Shown: positions 44,767 to 54,568, counted from the first letter of the stretch. The stretch is DNA of 64,000 nucleotides from ZC4RG20 sp963782445 (GCA_963782445.1 CAWAJM010000001.1:1178001-1242000), one strand, 5' to 3'. Translations and numbers: made by a program. The notes: generated by a model not told the origin, from the letters alone.

Positions 44767-45219
44767 ATGAACAGAGCCGTGAAGCTGGCGGCAGGCGGCT
44801 GCGTCGCCTTGTTGTCGATGAGCGCCGCTCATGCCCACGATTCACTGTATGCGGCTCGAATCGGTGCCGTCGACGGCGATTCACTCGCACACTTCTACGA
44901 GTTCGCTTTCGGGATGCACGAAGTTTTGCGCCGCGGGCGCGAAATCATGCTGAACTTCGGCGACTCCGACGAATCGGCCAAGGCGAATAAGGATCCGCTG
45001 CTCATCATCGTGCATAGGAAAACGGACGAAGTGAACGATCCGGTTTCGCACCTGATCTTCTACGTCAGCGATTTCCCGGTGACGGCGCAGGCTATCGAGG
45101 CGGCGGGCGGGAAGATGACGGGCGGACCGATCTTCATCAAGAAGTCGGGCGATACGATCGGCTTTGCCGTGGATCCTGTCGGCAACCAGATGGAGCTCAT
45201 CGAACCGCCGAAGGAGTGA
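44767..45219 (+). CDS. exported VOC (glyoxalase-like) protein
   Basis: 150 residues, with GGGGGGA upstream. The signal peptide (LAAGGCVALLSMSAAHA) is cleaved before HDSL. The mature protein is one vicinal-oxygen-chelate domain: GDSLAHFYEFAFGMHEVLRR, PVSHLIFYVSDFPVTAQ and IGFAVDPVGNQMELIEPP. The His and Glu near its ends could bind a metal. VOC proteins are normally cytoplasmic (glyoxalase I, extradiol dioxygenase, resistance proteins), so export is notable. The role is unknown. Confidence 0.82.
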   Translation: MNRAVKLAAGGCVALLSMSAAHAHDSLYAARIGAVDGDSLAHFYEFAFGMHEVLRRGREIMLNFGDSDESAKANKDPLLIIVHRKTDEVNDPVSHLIFYVSDFPVTAQAIEAAGGKMTGGPIFIKKSGDTIGFAVDPVGNQMELIEPPKE

Positions 45220-45301
45220 ATCGGTGGGAAAGCGACGGGCTCCCCGTTTGTGTGCCGCCGGGGGTCTCGGCGGCTGAATTCCAGAAGGCCGGCCGCCGGG
45301 G

Positions 45302-46588
45302 TTACTTGAGCCAGAAGACGGCCGACCCAACGCCGGCCGCCGCAAGCGCGACGAGCGCGACCGCAGGCAGCAGCCCGCGCCGCAGCCCCGCGAAGCCGAG
45401 CGTGTAGCAGGCCTTGAGGACGTTGTTCGAAGAGGCGGCCACGAGCACGGCGATCGCCATCGAGCCGGCCGGCATGCCCTGGACGCTGCCCTGCGCCAGG
45501 CTCAGCACGAAGGGATCGATATCGGTCACGCCGACCAGCGCCGCGAGGCCGTAGACGCCGGCGTGGCCGAACCGGCTCTTGACCCATTCCGTCGCGAGCG
45601 AGATCAACACGAACAGCAGTGCGAATACGAGGGCCGTGCTGATCTCGAGCGGGTTGGCCGGCACGCCGACGGCCGTGCTCGGCGCTGATCGGCGCCGCGT
45701 CGCCCAGCGCCAGAGCGCCGCGCCGGCCAGGGTCGCGGCGGCGAGTCCGGACAGCACGGGCGCTAGTGTCAGCGCGAGGGTCAGGTTGAAGGCCGCGATG
45801 ACGAGGCCGAGCCGAAGGTACATGAGGCCCGTTGCGACGATGATCCCGACCTGCACGTCGCGGGCCTCGGCGGACGCGCGTGCGCGGCGGGCCAGGACGA
45901 CGGTCGTCGCCGTCGAGGAATAGAGGCCGCCGAGCACCGCGGCGGCCAGCACGCCGCGTTCGGCGGAGACGTACCGCTGGGCCAGGTAGCTGGCATAGGA
46001 GAGAGCGCTGACCGCGACGACGGCGAGCCAGACGTCGTAGGGCGTGAGCGGCGTCAGGGCCGAGACGGGCGTGCGCGGCAGCAGCGGCAGCACGATGCCG
46101 CTCAGCACGAGAAACTTTCCGGCCGTGATGATCTCGTAGGCCGGCACGCGGTGGGCGAGGGCGTGAAGGCGTTCCCGCCAGCCGAGCAGGAGCACGGTCG
46201 TGACCGTGATCGCGGTCGCGAGCCAGGCGGGCTGCAACAGCACGAGCGGCCCGAGGAGATAGGCGATGAGGTTGCAGACCGGGACCATGAGCACGCCGCC
46301 GTCGTCGAGGCTCCGGCCCGCCTCGCGAAGCTGGCTCAGATAGTAGGCCAGGAGCCACGCGCCGAGCACGAGCAGGCCGGCGATGAACGCCGAGAGGTGC
46401 GCCCGATCGAGCAGCGTGAGCCCCGCGCCGACGAGGGCCAGCAGCGGGAACGTGCGCACGCCTCCCGGCCGCCGCGCGGGCTCTTCGCCGTAGAAGTCCT
46501 CGAACGCGAGGCCCAGAAAGAACGAGAGGCCGAGGGCCAGCGCGAACTCGTAGAACGTGACCGTCGTCGGCGCAGCGTGTTGAAGCAT
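45302..46588 (-). CDS. MgtC/SapB-DUF4010 family membrane protein
   Basis: 428 residues with about 12 membrane segments. The N-terminal MgtC-like part shows EFALALGLSFFLGLAFED, and a C-terminal DUF4010 domain ends LVAASSNNVLKACYTLGFAG and an inner-membrane anchor. Inner-membrane proteins of this type are linked to magnesium limitation or stress survival, but the activity is not established. The ribosome site AAGGGA is very close to the ATG. Confidence 0.85.
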   Translation of the reverse strand: MLQHAAPTTVTFYEFALALGLSFFLGLAFEDFYGEEPARRPGGVRTFPLLALVGAGLTLLDRAHLSAFIAGLLVLGAWLLAYYLSQLREAGRSLDDGGVLMVPVCNLIAYLLGPLVLLQPAWLATAITVTTVLLLGWRERLHALAHRVPAYEIITAGKFLVLSGIVLPLLPRTPVSALTPLTPYDVWLAVVAVSALSYASYLAQRYVSAERGVLAAAVLGGLYSSTATTVVLARRARASAEARDVQVGIIVATGLMYLRLGLVIAAFNLTLALTLAPVLSGLAAATLAGAALWRWATRRRSAPSTAVGVPANPLEISTALVFALLFVLISLATEWVKSRFGHAGVYGLAALVGVTDIDPFVLSLAQGSVQGMPAGSMAIAVLVAASSNNVLKACYTLGFAGLRRGLLPAVALVALAAAGVGSAVFWLK

Positions 46589-46794
46589 TTCCCTTCTTGC
46601 CTGGGCGAGCGAGTTGCCCGTCGACGCAAGCGGCGGACGGCCGATATTAAATCAAGCGCCGCGCCGCCGGGCAGTGATGCATTCCGGAGTTGCTGTATGA
46701 GCCTGGTGGACTCGCCGATTCATCGGTCCGGACGATTCGTTATCATGGCCCGGGAGCCGCCCGTCCGGCGGTGCGGCGCGCGACGGAGCAAGCC

Positions 46795-47406
46795 GTGACT
46801 TATCCCGTTTACCTGAAAGGCGAGCTCAGAGAGCCGCTTTCCCGATGGCTCTGGCTGGTCAAGTGGATCCTGGTGATCCCGCACCTCGTGGTCCTGATTG
46901 CCCTCTGGATCGCCTTTCTGCTCGCCTGGGTCGCCGCGCTCGTCGCGATCGTCTTCACCGGTTCGTATCCGCGCGCACTCTTCGACTTCAATGTCGGCGT
47001 GTTGCGCTGGTCCTGGCGTGTCGCCTTCTACAGCTACCAGGCGCTCGGCACCGACCTCTACCCGCCCTTCACGCTGAAATCGGTGGCGGAATACCCGGCG
47101 GATCTCGACGTCGTCTATCCCGAAACGCTTTCGCGCGGGCTCGCGCTCGTCAAATGGTGGCTGCTTGCCATCCCGCACTACATCGTCCTTGCCTTCTTTC
47201 AGGGCGGGGCCGGGCCCCGAGCGGGCGGGCTCGTCCTCGTCCTGACGGTGTTCGCCGGCATCGGCTTGGCGTATACGGGCCGCTACCATCGCGGCATCTT
47301 CGAGTTTGTCATGGGTATGAACCGCTGGATCTGGCGCGTGGCTGCCTATGCCTCGCTCATGACCGATCGGTATCCGCCGTTTCGGCTCGATGTCTCGGCG
47401 GGGTAA
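46795..47406 (+). CDS. DUF4389 membrane protein
   Basis: 203 residues from the GTG at 46795, with GGAG seven bases upstream. The frame is open earlier but lacks a site. It has a duplicated pattern: YPVYLKGELREPLSRWLWLV with WILVIPHLVVLIALWIAF, then ALVKWWLLAIPHYIVLAFF with GRYHRGIFEFVMGMNRWIWR. Four or so membrane helices are expected. DUF4389 function is unknown. The pyrophosphatase gene follows after 33 bases. Confidence 0.85.
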   Translation: MTYPVYLKGELREPLSRWLWLVKWILVIPHLVVLIALWIAFLLAWVAALVAIVFTGSYPRALFDFNVGVLRWSWRVAFYSYQALGTDLYPPFTLKSVAEYPADLDVVYPETLSRGLALVKWWLLAIPHYIVLAFFQGGAGPRAGGLVLVLTVFAGIGLAYTGRYHRGIFEFVMGMNRWIWRVAAYASLMTDRYPPFRLDVSAG

Positions 47407-47439
47407 ACTCGCGGCTCTCGTTCCCCAAGAGAGTCGGCA

Positions 47440-47976
47440 ATGCGAATCGAAGCCATAGCGATCGGCAACAACCCCCCTCACGACGTGAACGTCATCGTCG
47501 AGGTGCCCCTCGGCGGCCAGCCGATCAAGTACGAGCTCAACAAAGAGGCCGGGACGCTCGTCGTCGATCGCTTCCTGTATACGTCGATGACATATCCGGG
47601 GAACTACGGTTTCGTCCCTCACACGCTCGCCGAAGACGGCGACCCGATCGACGTCCTCGTCTGCAACATGCGGCCGCTTGTGCCGGGCTGTGTCATCAAT
47701 GTCCTGCCCATCGGCGTTCTGGTCATGGAGGACGACTCGGGCCGCGACGAGAAGATTCTCGCCGTGCCTTCGCCGCACCTGACGCAGCGCTTCCTGGACG
47801 TTCATAACTATTCCGATATTCCCGAGATCACCTTGAAGCAGATCGAGCATTTTTTCGACCATTACAAGGATCTCGAGCCGGGGAAATGGGTCCGGCTCGG
47901 CGACTGGGGCGATGCCGCCGAGGCTCGGCGCGTGATCTCCGAGGCCATCTCTCGCGCTCGGCAAGCGAGTGTATGA
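47440..47976 (+). CDS. ppa: inorganic pyrophosphatase (family I)
   Basis: 178 residues, the normal size for the bacterial hexameric enzyme. Active-site residues are visible in IKYELNKEAGTLVVDRFL, MTYPGNYGFVPHT and the signature EDGDPIDVLV, whose Asp residues bind Mg2+. The later KWVRLGDWGD and EARRVISEAI segments match the family. It hydrolyses pyrophosphate to drive biosynthetic reactions. The gene is preceded by AAGAGAG. Confidence 0.95.
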   Translation: MRIEAIAIGNNPPHDVNVIVEVPLGGQPIKYELNKEAGTLVVDRFLYTSMTYPGNYGFVPHTLAEDGDPIDVLVCNMRPLVPGCVINVLPIGVLVMEDDSGRDEKILAVPSPHLTQRFLDVHNYSDIPEITLKQIEHFFDHYKDLEPGKWVRLGDWGDAAEARRVISEAISRARQASV

Positions 47977-48077
47977 TCTAGGCAACGACGGTCATGGCGC
48001 CGAGCTGTGATCCAATTCAGCTTCGCGAACGTCCCGGCCTGCTAGCCTTGTCTTATGCCCCTCGCACGACGAGCCCC

Positions 48078-48656
48078 ATGAGCCAAGACCGTACCGAAGA
48101 GCGCCGGAATCCCCTTGCGAGGCTGAGCCTCGGGCCGCGGCCGCGGCCGGGTCCCGACGAGCGCGATGCCACGATCGAGTTGCTCGAGCGCACGCTCGCC
48201 GATGAGCGCGACGCGGCGGCGGCACTCCAGAAGAACTTCGACGCGCTGCGCTTTCAGCTCGAGGTTCTCGAGCGGAGCTACGCGAAGCAGCTCGAGGACG
48301 CCCGCGAGCGCTGCGCGGCCGCGGAGCGTGCGCTCGGTGAGCAGCAGAACTGCAACGCGGCGCTCGACGAGGAGCTTTCGGAAACCGCTCGCGCACTCGC
48401 CGACGCGCGGGACTTGGTCGAGCGTGCATGGAGCCGCGCCGGCGGCAGGCCGTCCGCCCGCTCCGGGGAGGCCGAGGAGGCGGAGGGGACGATCAATTCC
48501 TTGCTCTCGGACGCGAGCTGGCTCGACGCGAAGACTCCGGCCCCGGATCAGGACGGGCACGTCTATTCGCAGGTCAAGTCCGACGCAGCGGCAGCCGACA
48601 ACGACATGCTCGCGCCCGAGCTCGTATTCCCCGGCGGGGAAGAAGAACCCGATTAG
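48078..48656 (+). CDS. coiled-coil hypothetical protein
   Basis: 192 residues from the ATG at 48078. An in-frame start at 47994 would add 28 residues. Residues 28-120 are a continuous helix-former with heptad pattern (IELLERTLADERDAAAALQ, LEVLERSYAKQLEDARERC), i.e. a coiled coil, with an acidic C-terminus. No membrane segment. It may be structural or regulatory. No family is recognised. Confidence 0.6.
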   Translation: MSQDRTEERRNPLARLSLGPRPRPGPDERDATIELLERTLADERDAAAALQKNFDALRFQLEVLERSYAKQLEDARERCAAAERALGEQQNCNAALDEELSETARALADARDLVERAWSRAGGRPSARSGEAEEAEGTINSLLSDASWLDAKTPAPDQDGHVYSQVKSDAAAADNDMLAPELVFPGGEEEPD

Positions 48657-48854
48657 CCGGGCGTCGGCGTTCAGAATCGAGCTCGCAATACTCGGCGCGG
48701 TCGAGGTCTATCGCTACTCCGGAGAGTTCACGACGGAAGCGGGACGGGTCCCGGCTTGCGGTGCGGTCGGCGGGGCGGTTCGGTTAGAATCGGGCGTCCA
48801 ATAACAATGCGGGAGGCACCCGCCGGGGCGCAAGCCTCGACCGAGGAGAGACAC

Positions 48855-49352
48855 ATGCAACGCAAACTTTTCGCCGTCATCGCGCTCGGCGCGGTCGCCG
48901 TCGCGCACGCGGCTTTCGCCGATCCCCAGTACCGGACGATTACCATGCAGGTCGACGTGGCGAAACCGGCCGCGGAGGTCTGGGCCAAGGTCGGCGGCTA
49001 TTGCGCCATCGCCAATTGGATGAAGGTCGACTGCAAGATCACGTCCGGCGACGGCGGTATCGGCACCGTCCGATCGCTTGCGGGCGGGCGCGTCACGGAG
49101 ATTCTCGTCGGCAAGACGGACCTTTCCTATGGTTACACTCAGCCCGTCAAGGCCGGACAGTTCTACAACCTGTATCACGGCTATCTCGAAGCCAAGCCCG
49201 TGACGGCGACGACGTCCCAGCTCATCTATACGCTGGTTTACGACGAGTCGGACAAGGCCGATCAGGCCGCGAAGGATGCCGACGCTGCGCGGCGCCGGAA
49301 CATGTTCGAAGGTGCGCTGAAGAACATGAAGGCGCTGGCCGAAGCGGACTAG
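48855..49352 (+). CDS. exported SRPBCC-fold protein
   Basis: 165 residues, with GAGGAGAG upstream. A signal peptide (LFAVIALGAVAVAHAAFA) is cleaved before DPQYR. The START/SRPBCC fold begins TITMQVDVAKPAAEVWAKVG, with WMKVDCKITSGDGGIGTVRS and the C-terminal helix RRRNMFEGALKNMKALAEA. This fold binds hydrophobic ligands (polyketides, lipids, steroids). Export places it in the periplasm. The partner is unknown. Confidence 0.85.
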   Translation: MQRKLFAVIALGAVAVAHAAFADPQYRTITMQVDVAKPAAEVWAKVGGYCAIANWMKVDCKITSGDGGIGTVRSLAGGRVTEILVGKTDLSYGYTQPVKAGQFYNLYHGYLEAKPVTATTSQLIYTLVYDESDKADQAAKDADAARRRNMFEGALKNMKALAEAD

Positions 49353-49416
49353 CCGCGCAGCGCCCCGCCGTCCGGGCCGTCCATGCCCGGGCGGCGGCAT
49401 TGCGGTCGCGGGCCGT

Positions 49417-52400
49417 TCAGCTCGCGTGCACGGGCTCGGCGCCCGCGGCTGCGGGCTTGCGCTGCGTGATGCGCGCGCTGAAGCGGTCCAGGTACACATA
49501 GATGACCGGCGTGATGTAGAGCGTCAGCAGCTGCGAGAGCAGCAGACCGCCCGCCACGCAAAGCCCGAGCGGCCGCCGCGACGCGGCGCCCATGCCGGAG
49601 CCGAAGGCGATCGGCAGCGTGCCCATCATGGCGGCCATCGTCGTCATCATGATGGGCCGGAAGCGAATCAGCGCGGCCTCGTAGATCGCGTTCTCGGGCG
49701 TCACGCCGGCCTCGCTGCGGCGCTTCTGCAGCGCGAAGTCCACCATCATGATCGCGTTCTTTTTCACGATGCCGATCAGCATGATCATGCCGACGAACGC
49801 GTAGAGCGTGAGCGGCATGCCGACGATGTAGAGCGTCAGCAGGGCGCCCACCGCCGCGGAGGGCAGGCCCGACAGGATCGTGAGCGGATGGATGAAGCTC
49901 TCGTAGAGAATACCGAGCACGATATAGACGACGATGATCGCGATGAGCAGCAGCACGCCCATGTTCTGCGTTGCCGTCTCGAAAGCGCCGGCCGTGCCCT
50001 GGAAGCTTCCCGAGACGGTGGGCGGCACGCCGATGTCCCGGCTCGCCTTCTGGATGCCCGCCACCGCATCGCTCAGTGCATAGCCCTCTGCGAGGTCGAA
50101 GGAGATCGTCACGGCCGGCACGGTGCCCGAGTGGTTGACGCTGAGCGGGATCGTGCTCGACGCGACGTGCGTGACGGCGCTGAGCGGCACGAGCGAGCCG
50201 TTCGAGGAAGTGATGTAGAGCCGCTTGAGCGCCGCCGCGTCGCGCTGGAACTTCGGCAGCAGCTCGAGGATGACCTGGTACTGGTCGTCGGAGGCATAGA
50301 TCTGCGAGACCTGCTGGCCGCCGAACGCATAACCCATGGCCTGCTCGATCTGCGCGGGCGACACGCCGAGGGCCGCGGCACGGTCGCGGTCGATGCCCAC
50401 CTCGAGCGAGGGGGCCGCACGATCGAAATCGCTGTTGACGCCGACGAATCCGGGCGTGGTCTGGAGCTTGCGGACGAGCCGTGTCGAGACTTCCTGCAGC
50501 TGCTTGAGGTCGACGCCCTGCAGCGTGTACTGATAGCTGGAGCGGGCGTCGCGGCCCCCGATTCGGATGCTCGGCGGGTTCACGACGAAGACGTTGATGC
50601 CCGTGATGTTGCCGAGCTTTCTCCGCAGCTCGCGCGCCGTCTCGTCCGCCGAGAGCGGGCGTTTGGCGAGCGGCTTCAGCATGACGAACAGCCGGCCGGA
50701 ATTCGCGCCGGCGCCGTTGGACCCCATGCGCATCATCGCGCCTTCGACGTTCGGATCGGCATTGACGATCTTCGAAACCTGCTTGCCGTAATCGACCATG
50801 CGGTCGTACGAGGTACCGTTCTCGGCCTGGATGTTGACCTGTAGCACGCCAACGTCGTCGCTCGGCAGGAAGTCCTGGGGCATGATCATGAAGAGCCAGA
50901 CGCTCGCGACGATGCTGGCGACGAAGAGCCCCATGATCGCCCGCTTGTGCTGCAGGCTCCAGCGCAGGCTGCTGTGGTAAGTATCCTGAATGCGGTTGAA
51001 GGAGTTCTCGCTGAGCCGGTAGAGCCAGCCGTGCTTGAGGCCGTGCTCGTCGCGCAACGCACGCGCGCACAGCATCGGCGTCAGCGTGATCGAGACGATG
51101 CCGGAGAACAGCACGGCGATGATGATCGTGACCGCGAACTCGTGCAGGAGCCGGCCCACGATGCCGCTCATGAATACGATCGGAATGAAGACTGCGGCCA
51201 GCGAGATCGTCATCGAGAGGATCGTGAAACCGATCTCCGACGAGCCCTTGATGGCCGCCTCGAGCGGCTTCTCGCCGTTCTCGATGTGGCGCACGATGTT
51301 TTCGAGCATGACGATGGCGTCGTCGACGACGAAGCCGACCGAGAGCGTCAGCGCCATGAGCGAGAGGTTGTCGAGGTTATAACCCAGCAGCGACATGCCG
51401 GCGAAGGTTCCGATGACCGCGATCGGCAGCGCGAGCGAGGGAATGATCGTCGCCGAGAGCCGCCGCAGGAAGATGAAGATCACCGTGACGACGAGCACGC
51501 CCGCGATGAGCAGCGTCTCCTGGACATTGTTGACCGAGGCGCGGATCGACTCGCTGCGGTCGTGCCGGATCTCGAGATCGATGCCGGCGGGCAAGGAGGC
51601 TTTGAACTTCGGCAGGATCTGCTTGACGCGGTCGACGACTGCGATCGTATTCGAGCCCGGCTGCCGCATGATGGCGACCGTGATCGTGCGCTCGTTGCGG
51701 TACCAGGCGCCTTGGCGCACGTTGTCGACGCTGTCGATGACGTTGGCGACGTCCTGCATGCGCACGGGCGCGCCGTTGCGGTAGGCGATGATCTGGCGCC
51801 GAAAAGCCGCCGCGCTGTGCAGCTGGCCTGCCGTATGAATGATCTTGGCCTCCTCGAGGCCGTTCAGCGCGCCCGTCGCCTGGTTCACGTTCGAGGCCTG
51901 GGTCGCCTGCGCGAGCTGATCGATGCCGATACCGCGCGCGGCGAGCGCGTCGGGGTCCGCCTGGATGCGCACCGCGTAATGCGCGGCGCCGAAGACGTTG
52001 ACCTGGGCGACGCCGTCGATCGTCGAAAGCTGGCGCGCGAGCAGCGTCTCGGCGTAGCGGTCGACGACCGTCAGCGGCAGCGTCTTCGAGGTCAATGCCA
52101 TGAACAGGATCGGGGAGTCCGACGGATTCTCCTTGCGGAACGTCGGCGGGTTGGTCATCGTTTTCGGCAGCCGCCGCATTGCGCTCGAAATGGCCGCCTG
52201 CACGTCCTGCGCGGCCGCGTCGATGTTGCGGTCGAGATTGAACTGCAGCGTGATATTGGTCGAGCCCTGGCTGCTCGAGGACGTCATCGAGTCGATGCCC
52301 GGCACGGTCGAGAAGACGTTTTCGAGCGGCGCCGCGACGGCCGAGGCCATCGTCTCGGGGTCGGCGCCCGGGAGGCCGGCCGAGACCTGGATCGTCGGGA

Positions 52401-52524
52401 AGTCGACGTTCGGCAGCTCGCTGACGGGTAGGGTCAGGTAGCCGACGACGCCGAAGATCACGATCGCGGCCATGACCAGGGTGGTCATGACCGGGTAATC
52501 GATGAAGCGGCGCGAAATATTCAC
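49417..52524 (-). CDS. RND multidrug efflux pump inner-membrane subunit (MdtB/AcrB-like)
   Basis: 1035 residues with two six-helix blocks and two large periplasmic loops. It has the proton-relay acidic pair in GFVVDDAIVMLENIVRH, TM1 VMTTLVMAAIVIFGVVGYL, porter-domain SAGLPGADPETMASAVAAPL, and GIVKKNAIMMVDFALQKRR in the second half. The GTG start has AAGGAG ten bases upstream and lies 13 bases after the adaptor gene. It exports drugs, detergents or bile-like amphiphiles using the proton gradient. No outer-membrane factor lies in this operon. The NodT-like protein at 57377 could serve it. Confidence 0.95.
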   Translation of the reverse strand: MNISRRFIDYPVMTTLVMAAIVIFGVVGYLTLPVSELPNVDFPTIQVSAGLPGADPETMASAVAAPLENVFSTVPGIDSMTSSSSQGSTNITLQFNLDRNIDAAAQDVQAAISSAMRRLPKTMTNPPTFRKENPSDSPILFMALTSKTLPLTVVDRYAETLLARQLSTIDGVAQVNVFGAAHYAVRIQADPDALAARGIGIDQLAQATQASNVNQATGALNGLEEAKIIHTAGQLHSAAAFRRQIIAYRNGAPVRMQDVANVIDSVDNVRQGAWYRNERTITVAIMRQPGSNTIAVVDRVKQILPKFKASLPAGIDLEIRHDRSESIRASVNNVQETLLIAGVLVVTVIFIFLRRLSATIIPSLALPIAVIGTFAGMSLLGYNLDNLSLMALTLSVGFVVDDAIVMLENIVRHIENGEKPLEAAIKGSSEIGFTILSMTISLAAVFIPIVFMSGIVGRLLHEFAVTIIIAVLFSGIVSITLTPMLCARALRDEHGLKHGWLYRLSENSFNRIQDTYHSSLRWSLQHKRAIMGLFVASIVASVWLFMIMPQDFLPSDDVGVLQVNIQAENGTSYDRMVDYGKQVSKIVNADPNVEGAMMRMGSNGAGANSGRLFVMLKPLAKRPLSADETARELRRKLGNITGINVFVVNPPSIRIGGRDARSSYQYTLQGVDLKQLQEVSTRLVRKLQTTPGFVGVNSDFDRAAPSLEVGIDRDRAAALGVSPAQIEQAMGYAFGGQQVSQIYASDDQYQVILELLPKFQRDAAALKRLYITSSNGSLVPLSAVTHVASSTIPLSVNHSGTVPAVTISFDLAEGYALSDAVAGIQKASRDIGVPPTVSGSFQGTAGAFETATQNMGVLLLIAIIVVYIVLGILYESFIHPLTILSGLPSAAVGALLTLYIVGMPLTLYAFVGMIMLIGIVKKNAIMMVDFALQKRRSEAGVTPENAIYEAALIRFRPIMMTTMAAMMGTLPIAFGSGMGAASRRPLGLCVAGGLLLSQLLTLYITPVIYVYLDRFSARITQRKPAAAGAEPVHAS

Positions 52525-52537
52525 GGCGCGGGACTCC

Positions 52538-53881
52538 TTACTCGGAGAGACTGGAAGGGGCGGCCCCGCGAGCCGGCCCGCGTTGTGCGACGGCCCGGTC
52601 GCCGGTTCCGCGGCCGGTGCTGGAGACGGTGCCGGTGGCGGCGTCGCCGGCCGTGGCCGGTTTTTCCACGTAGACCGCGGCGCCCGGGATCACGCGCAGC
52701 TGGCCGTCGACGATGACGCGCTCGCCGGGCTTCAGGTCGCCCTGCACGGCGTCGTCCGTGCCGTCGTCGAACAAGACCTTGACCTCGCGCTGGACGGCGC
52801 GGTTGTCCGGCGTGACCACGAAGACATAGAGGCTGTCCGGCCCGGTGTTGACGGCCTCCCGGGGCACGACCGTCGCCTTCGGGATGTTGTCGAGCTCGAC
52901 GGTGACGTCGACGAGCTGGCCCGGCACGAGCGAGGCGTCGGAGTTCGCGAACGTCGCGCGCAGCTCGATCGTCCCCGTCGTGTTGTCCACGTGGTTGCTG
53001 ATGAAGTCCACGGGTGCCGAGAATCGTCGGCCGCCTTCGTCGCGTTGATCGATGGCGGCGGCGAGGCCTTCGCCCTGGGCCCGGGCCTGGATGCGCGGCA
53101 GATCGGATTGGGGCAGTGCGAACGAGACTTTGATGGGCTTGATCTGGTTGATCGTCACGAGCGGGTTCGTGCCGTTCGCCTGGACCGTGTTGCCGGGCTG
53201 GATGAGGATCGGGCCCGTCTTGCCGTCGACGGGAGAGCGGATCTGCGTGTAGTCGAGATTCAGCGTGGCGATCTCGATCGAGGCCTGATCGGCCTGGATC
53301 TGGGCCTTGGCGCTCGCGACGGTGGCGACGGCTGCGTCGAGCTCCTCGGTCGAGGTCAGGTGCTGAGCGGACAGCGAGCGCTGGCGCTTCTCGGTGTTGA
53401 CCGCGTTGTCGAGCTGGGCCTGATCCTTGGCGAGCTGCGCCCTGGCCTGCGCGAGCGCCGCGCGGTAAGGCCGCGGGTCGATCTCGAACAGAAGGTCGCC
53501 CTTCTTGACGAGCTGACCTTCCTGAAAATGGGCCGCGTCGATGACGCCCTGCACGCGGGACGTTACCTGGACGGCCGTGTTCGCGACGACCGTGCCGATC
53601 GTGTGCTCCACGACGGGCATGTCCCGCTGGGCCGCGAGCGCGACGCGAACGGGCGCCGTCGTCGAGCGCGGTCCCCGGTTGCGGCCGCCCATGCCGGAAT
53701 GGTTGAGATAGGCGAAGGTACCTAGCACGAGGACGAGCGCACCGCCGCCCACAAGCCATTTGAGGGCCTTGAAGCGGCGGGGCGCGGGCGCGCCGTCGGC
53801 CTCCGGCGCGCGGCCGGCGCCGGCCTCGGCGGCCGACGGGTAACGATCGGTACGCAAGCGATCCTCGGACGGGACAGTCAT
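52538..53881 (-). CDS. RND efflux periplasmic adaptor (membrane fusion protein, MdtA-like)
   Basis: About 447 residues from the ATG at 53881. A GTG at 53899 is possible but lacks a ribosome site. One N-terminal anchor (WLVGGGALVLVLGTFAYLN) is followed by the lipoyl halves (VTSRVQGVIDAAHFQEGQLV, YTQIRSPVDGKTGPILIQPG), a helical hairpin (LAQARAQLAKDQAQLDNAV) and a beta-barrel and proximal domain with FANSDASLVPGQLVDVTVE. It bridges the RND pump to an outer-membrane channel. It is divergent from marR. Confidence 0.93.
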   Translation of the reverse strand: MTVPSEDRLRTDRYPSAAEAGAGRAPEADGAPAPRRFKALKWLVGGGALVLVLGTFAYLNHSGMGGRNRGPRSTTAPVRVALAAQRDMPVVEHTIGTVVANTAVQVTSRVQGVIDAAHFQEGQLVKKGDLLFEIDPRPYRAALAQARAQLAKDQAQLDNAVNTEKRQRSLSAQHLTSTEELDAAVATVASAKAQIQADQASIEIATLNLDYTQIRSPVDGKTGPILIQPGNTVQANGTNPLVTINQIKPIKVSFALPQSDLPRIQARAQGEGLAAAIDQRDEGGRRFSAPVDFISNHVDNTTGTIELRATFANSDASLVPGQLVDVTVELDNIPKATVVPREAVNTGPDSLYVFVVTPDNRAVQREVKVLFDDGTDDAVQGDLKPGERVIVDGQLRVIPGAAVYVEKPATAGDAATGTVSSTGRGTGDRAVAQRGPARGAAPSSLSE

Positions 53882-54026
53882 CTTCTCGGTATTCCCCACT
53901 CAGACTCGGAAAGTATAGGAGCATCCGGGTGCGAAGATGCCTGGTTTCTCCTCATCCGAATCAGAAGTTTGTTTAAATTCCAAGCCCCGCGGGTACGCGC
54001 CCGCGCACCGGCCGCGGGCGAAGTTA

Positions 54027-54040
54027 ATATCGCACGATAT
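54027..54040. promoter_or_regulatory. palindrome ATATCG-CA-CGATAT between RND operon and marR
   Basis: A perfect six-base inverted repeat in an AT-rich island of an otherwise GC-rich gap. It lies 51 bases before the marR start and 145 bases from the adaptor start. Its size and position fit a MarR dimer operator that could control both divergent operons. Confidence 0.5.
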
Positions 54041-54091
54041 AAAATCACATGCTATAGTAACCGCTGTGATCTCTAAAGAGGGCCGTCCGGG

Positions 54092-54568
54092 ATGGACCCC
54101 GTCCGCAATATCGGCTTCGTCCTGAAAAACGTCTCGCGGCTTTGGGTGCGCCACTTCGAGCAGCTGGCCGCCGAGCTCGGCATGACGCTGAGCCAAGCCA
54201 AGGTGCTCGTCCATCTCTCCCGCAACGAGGGCACGACCCAGGCGCGCCTCGCGGAGCTGTCGGATACGGACCGAATGACGCTCGTCCGCATCCTGGACCG
54301 CATGGAAAACGACGGCTGGCTCGAGCGCCGGCCGGATCCGAACGATCGGCGCGCGCACCGCCTGTTCCTGAAGCCGGCCTCGAGCGAGGTGCTGGCCGAA
54401 GTCACGCGTATCGCGGACAAGGCGCGCGCCGACGCGCTCCATGGCGTCTCCGCCGAAGAGCGGGCACAGCTTCTCACCCTGCTCGAGCGCGTGCGCGGCA
54501 ATCTCGCGTCGCTCGTGCCCGGCGGCGGCGAGTCCACGGGCCGTACGACGGACGACACGGCGGCTTGA
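54092..54568 (+). CDS. MarR-family transcriptional regulator
   Basis: 158 residues. The winged helix shows LGMTLSQAKVLVHLSRNEG, TQARLAELSDTDRMTLVRIL and the wing DGWLERRPDPNDRRAHRLFL. N- and C-terminal helices form the dimer. MarR proteins repress efflux genes and release DNA on binding phenolic or other drugs. It heads the marR-emrA-emrB-nodT run and diverges from the RND operon, so it is likely the local repressor of both. Confidence 0.93.
   Translation: MDPVRNIGFVLKNVSRLWVRHFEQLAAELGMTLSQAKVLVHLSRNEGTTQARLAELSDTDRMTLVRILDRMENDGWLERRPDPNDRRAHRLFLKPASSEVLAEVTRIADKARADALHGVSAEERAQLLTLLERVRGNLASLVPGGGESTGRTTDDTAA

Noticed and set aside
49426..53725. Three long plus-strand frames
   Set aside because: Antisense to the RND pump and adaptor; Asp/Arg-rich shadow products.
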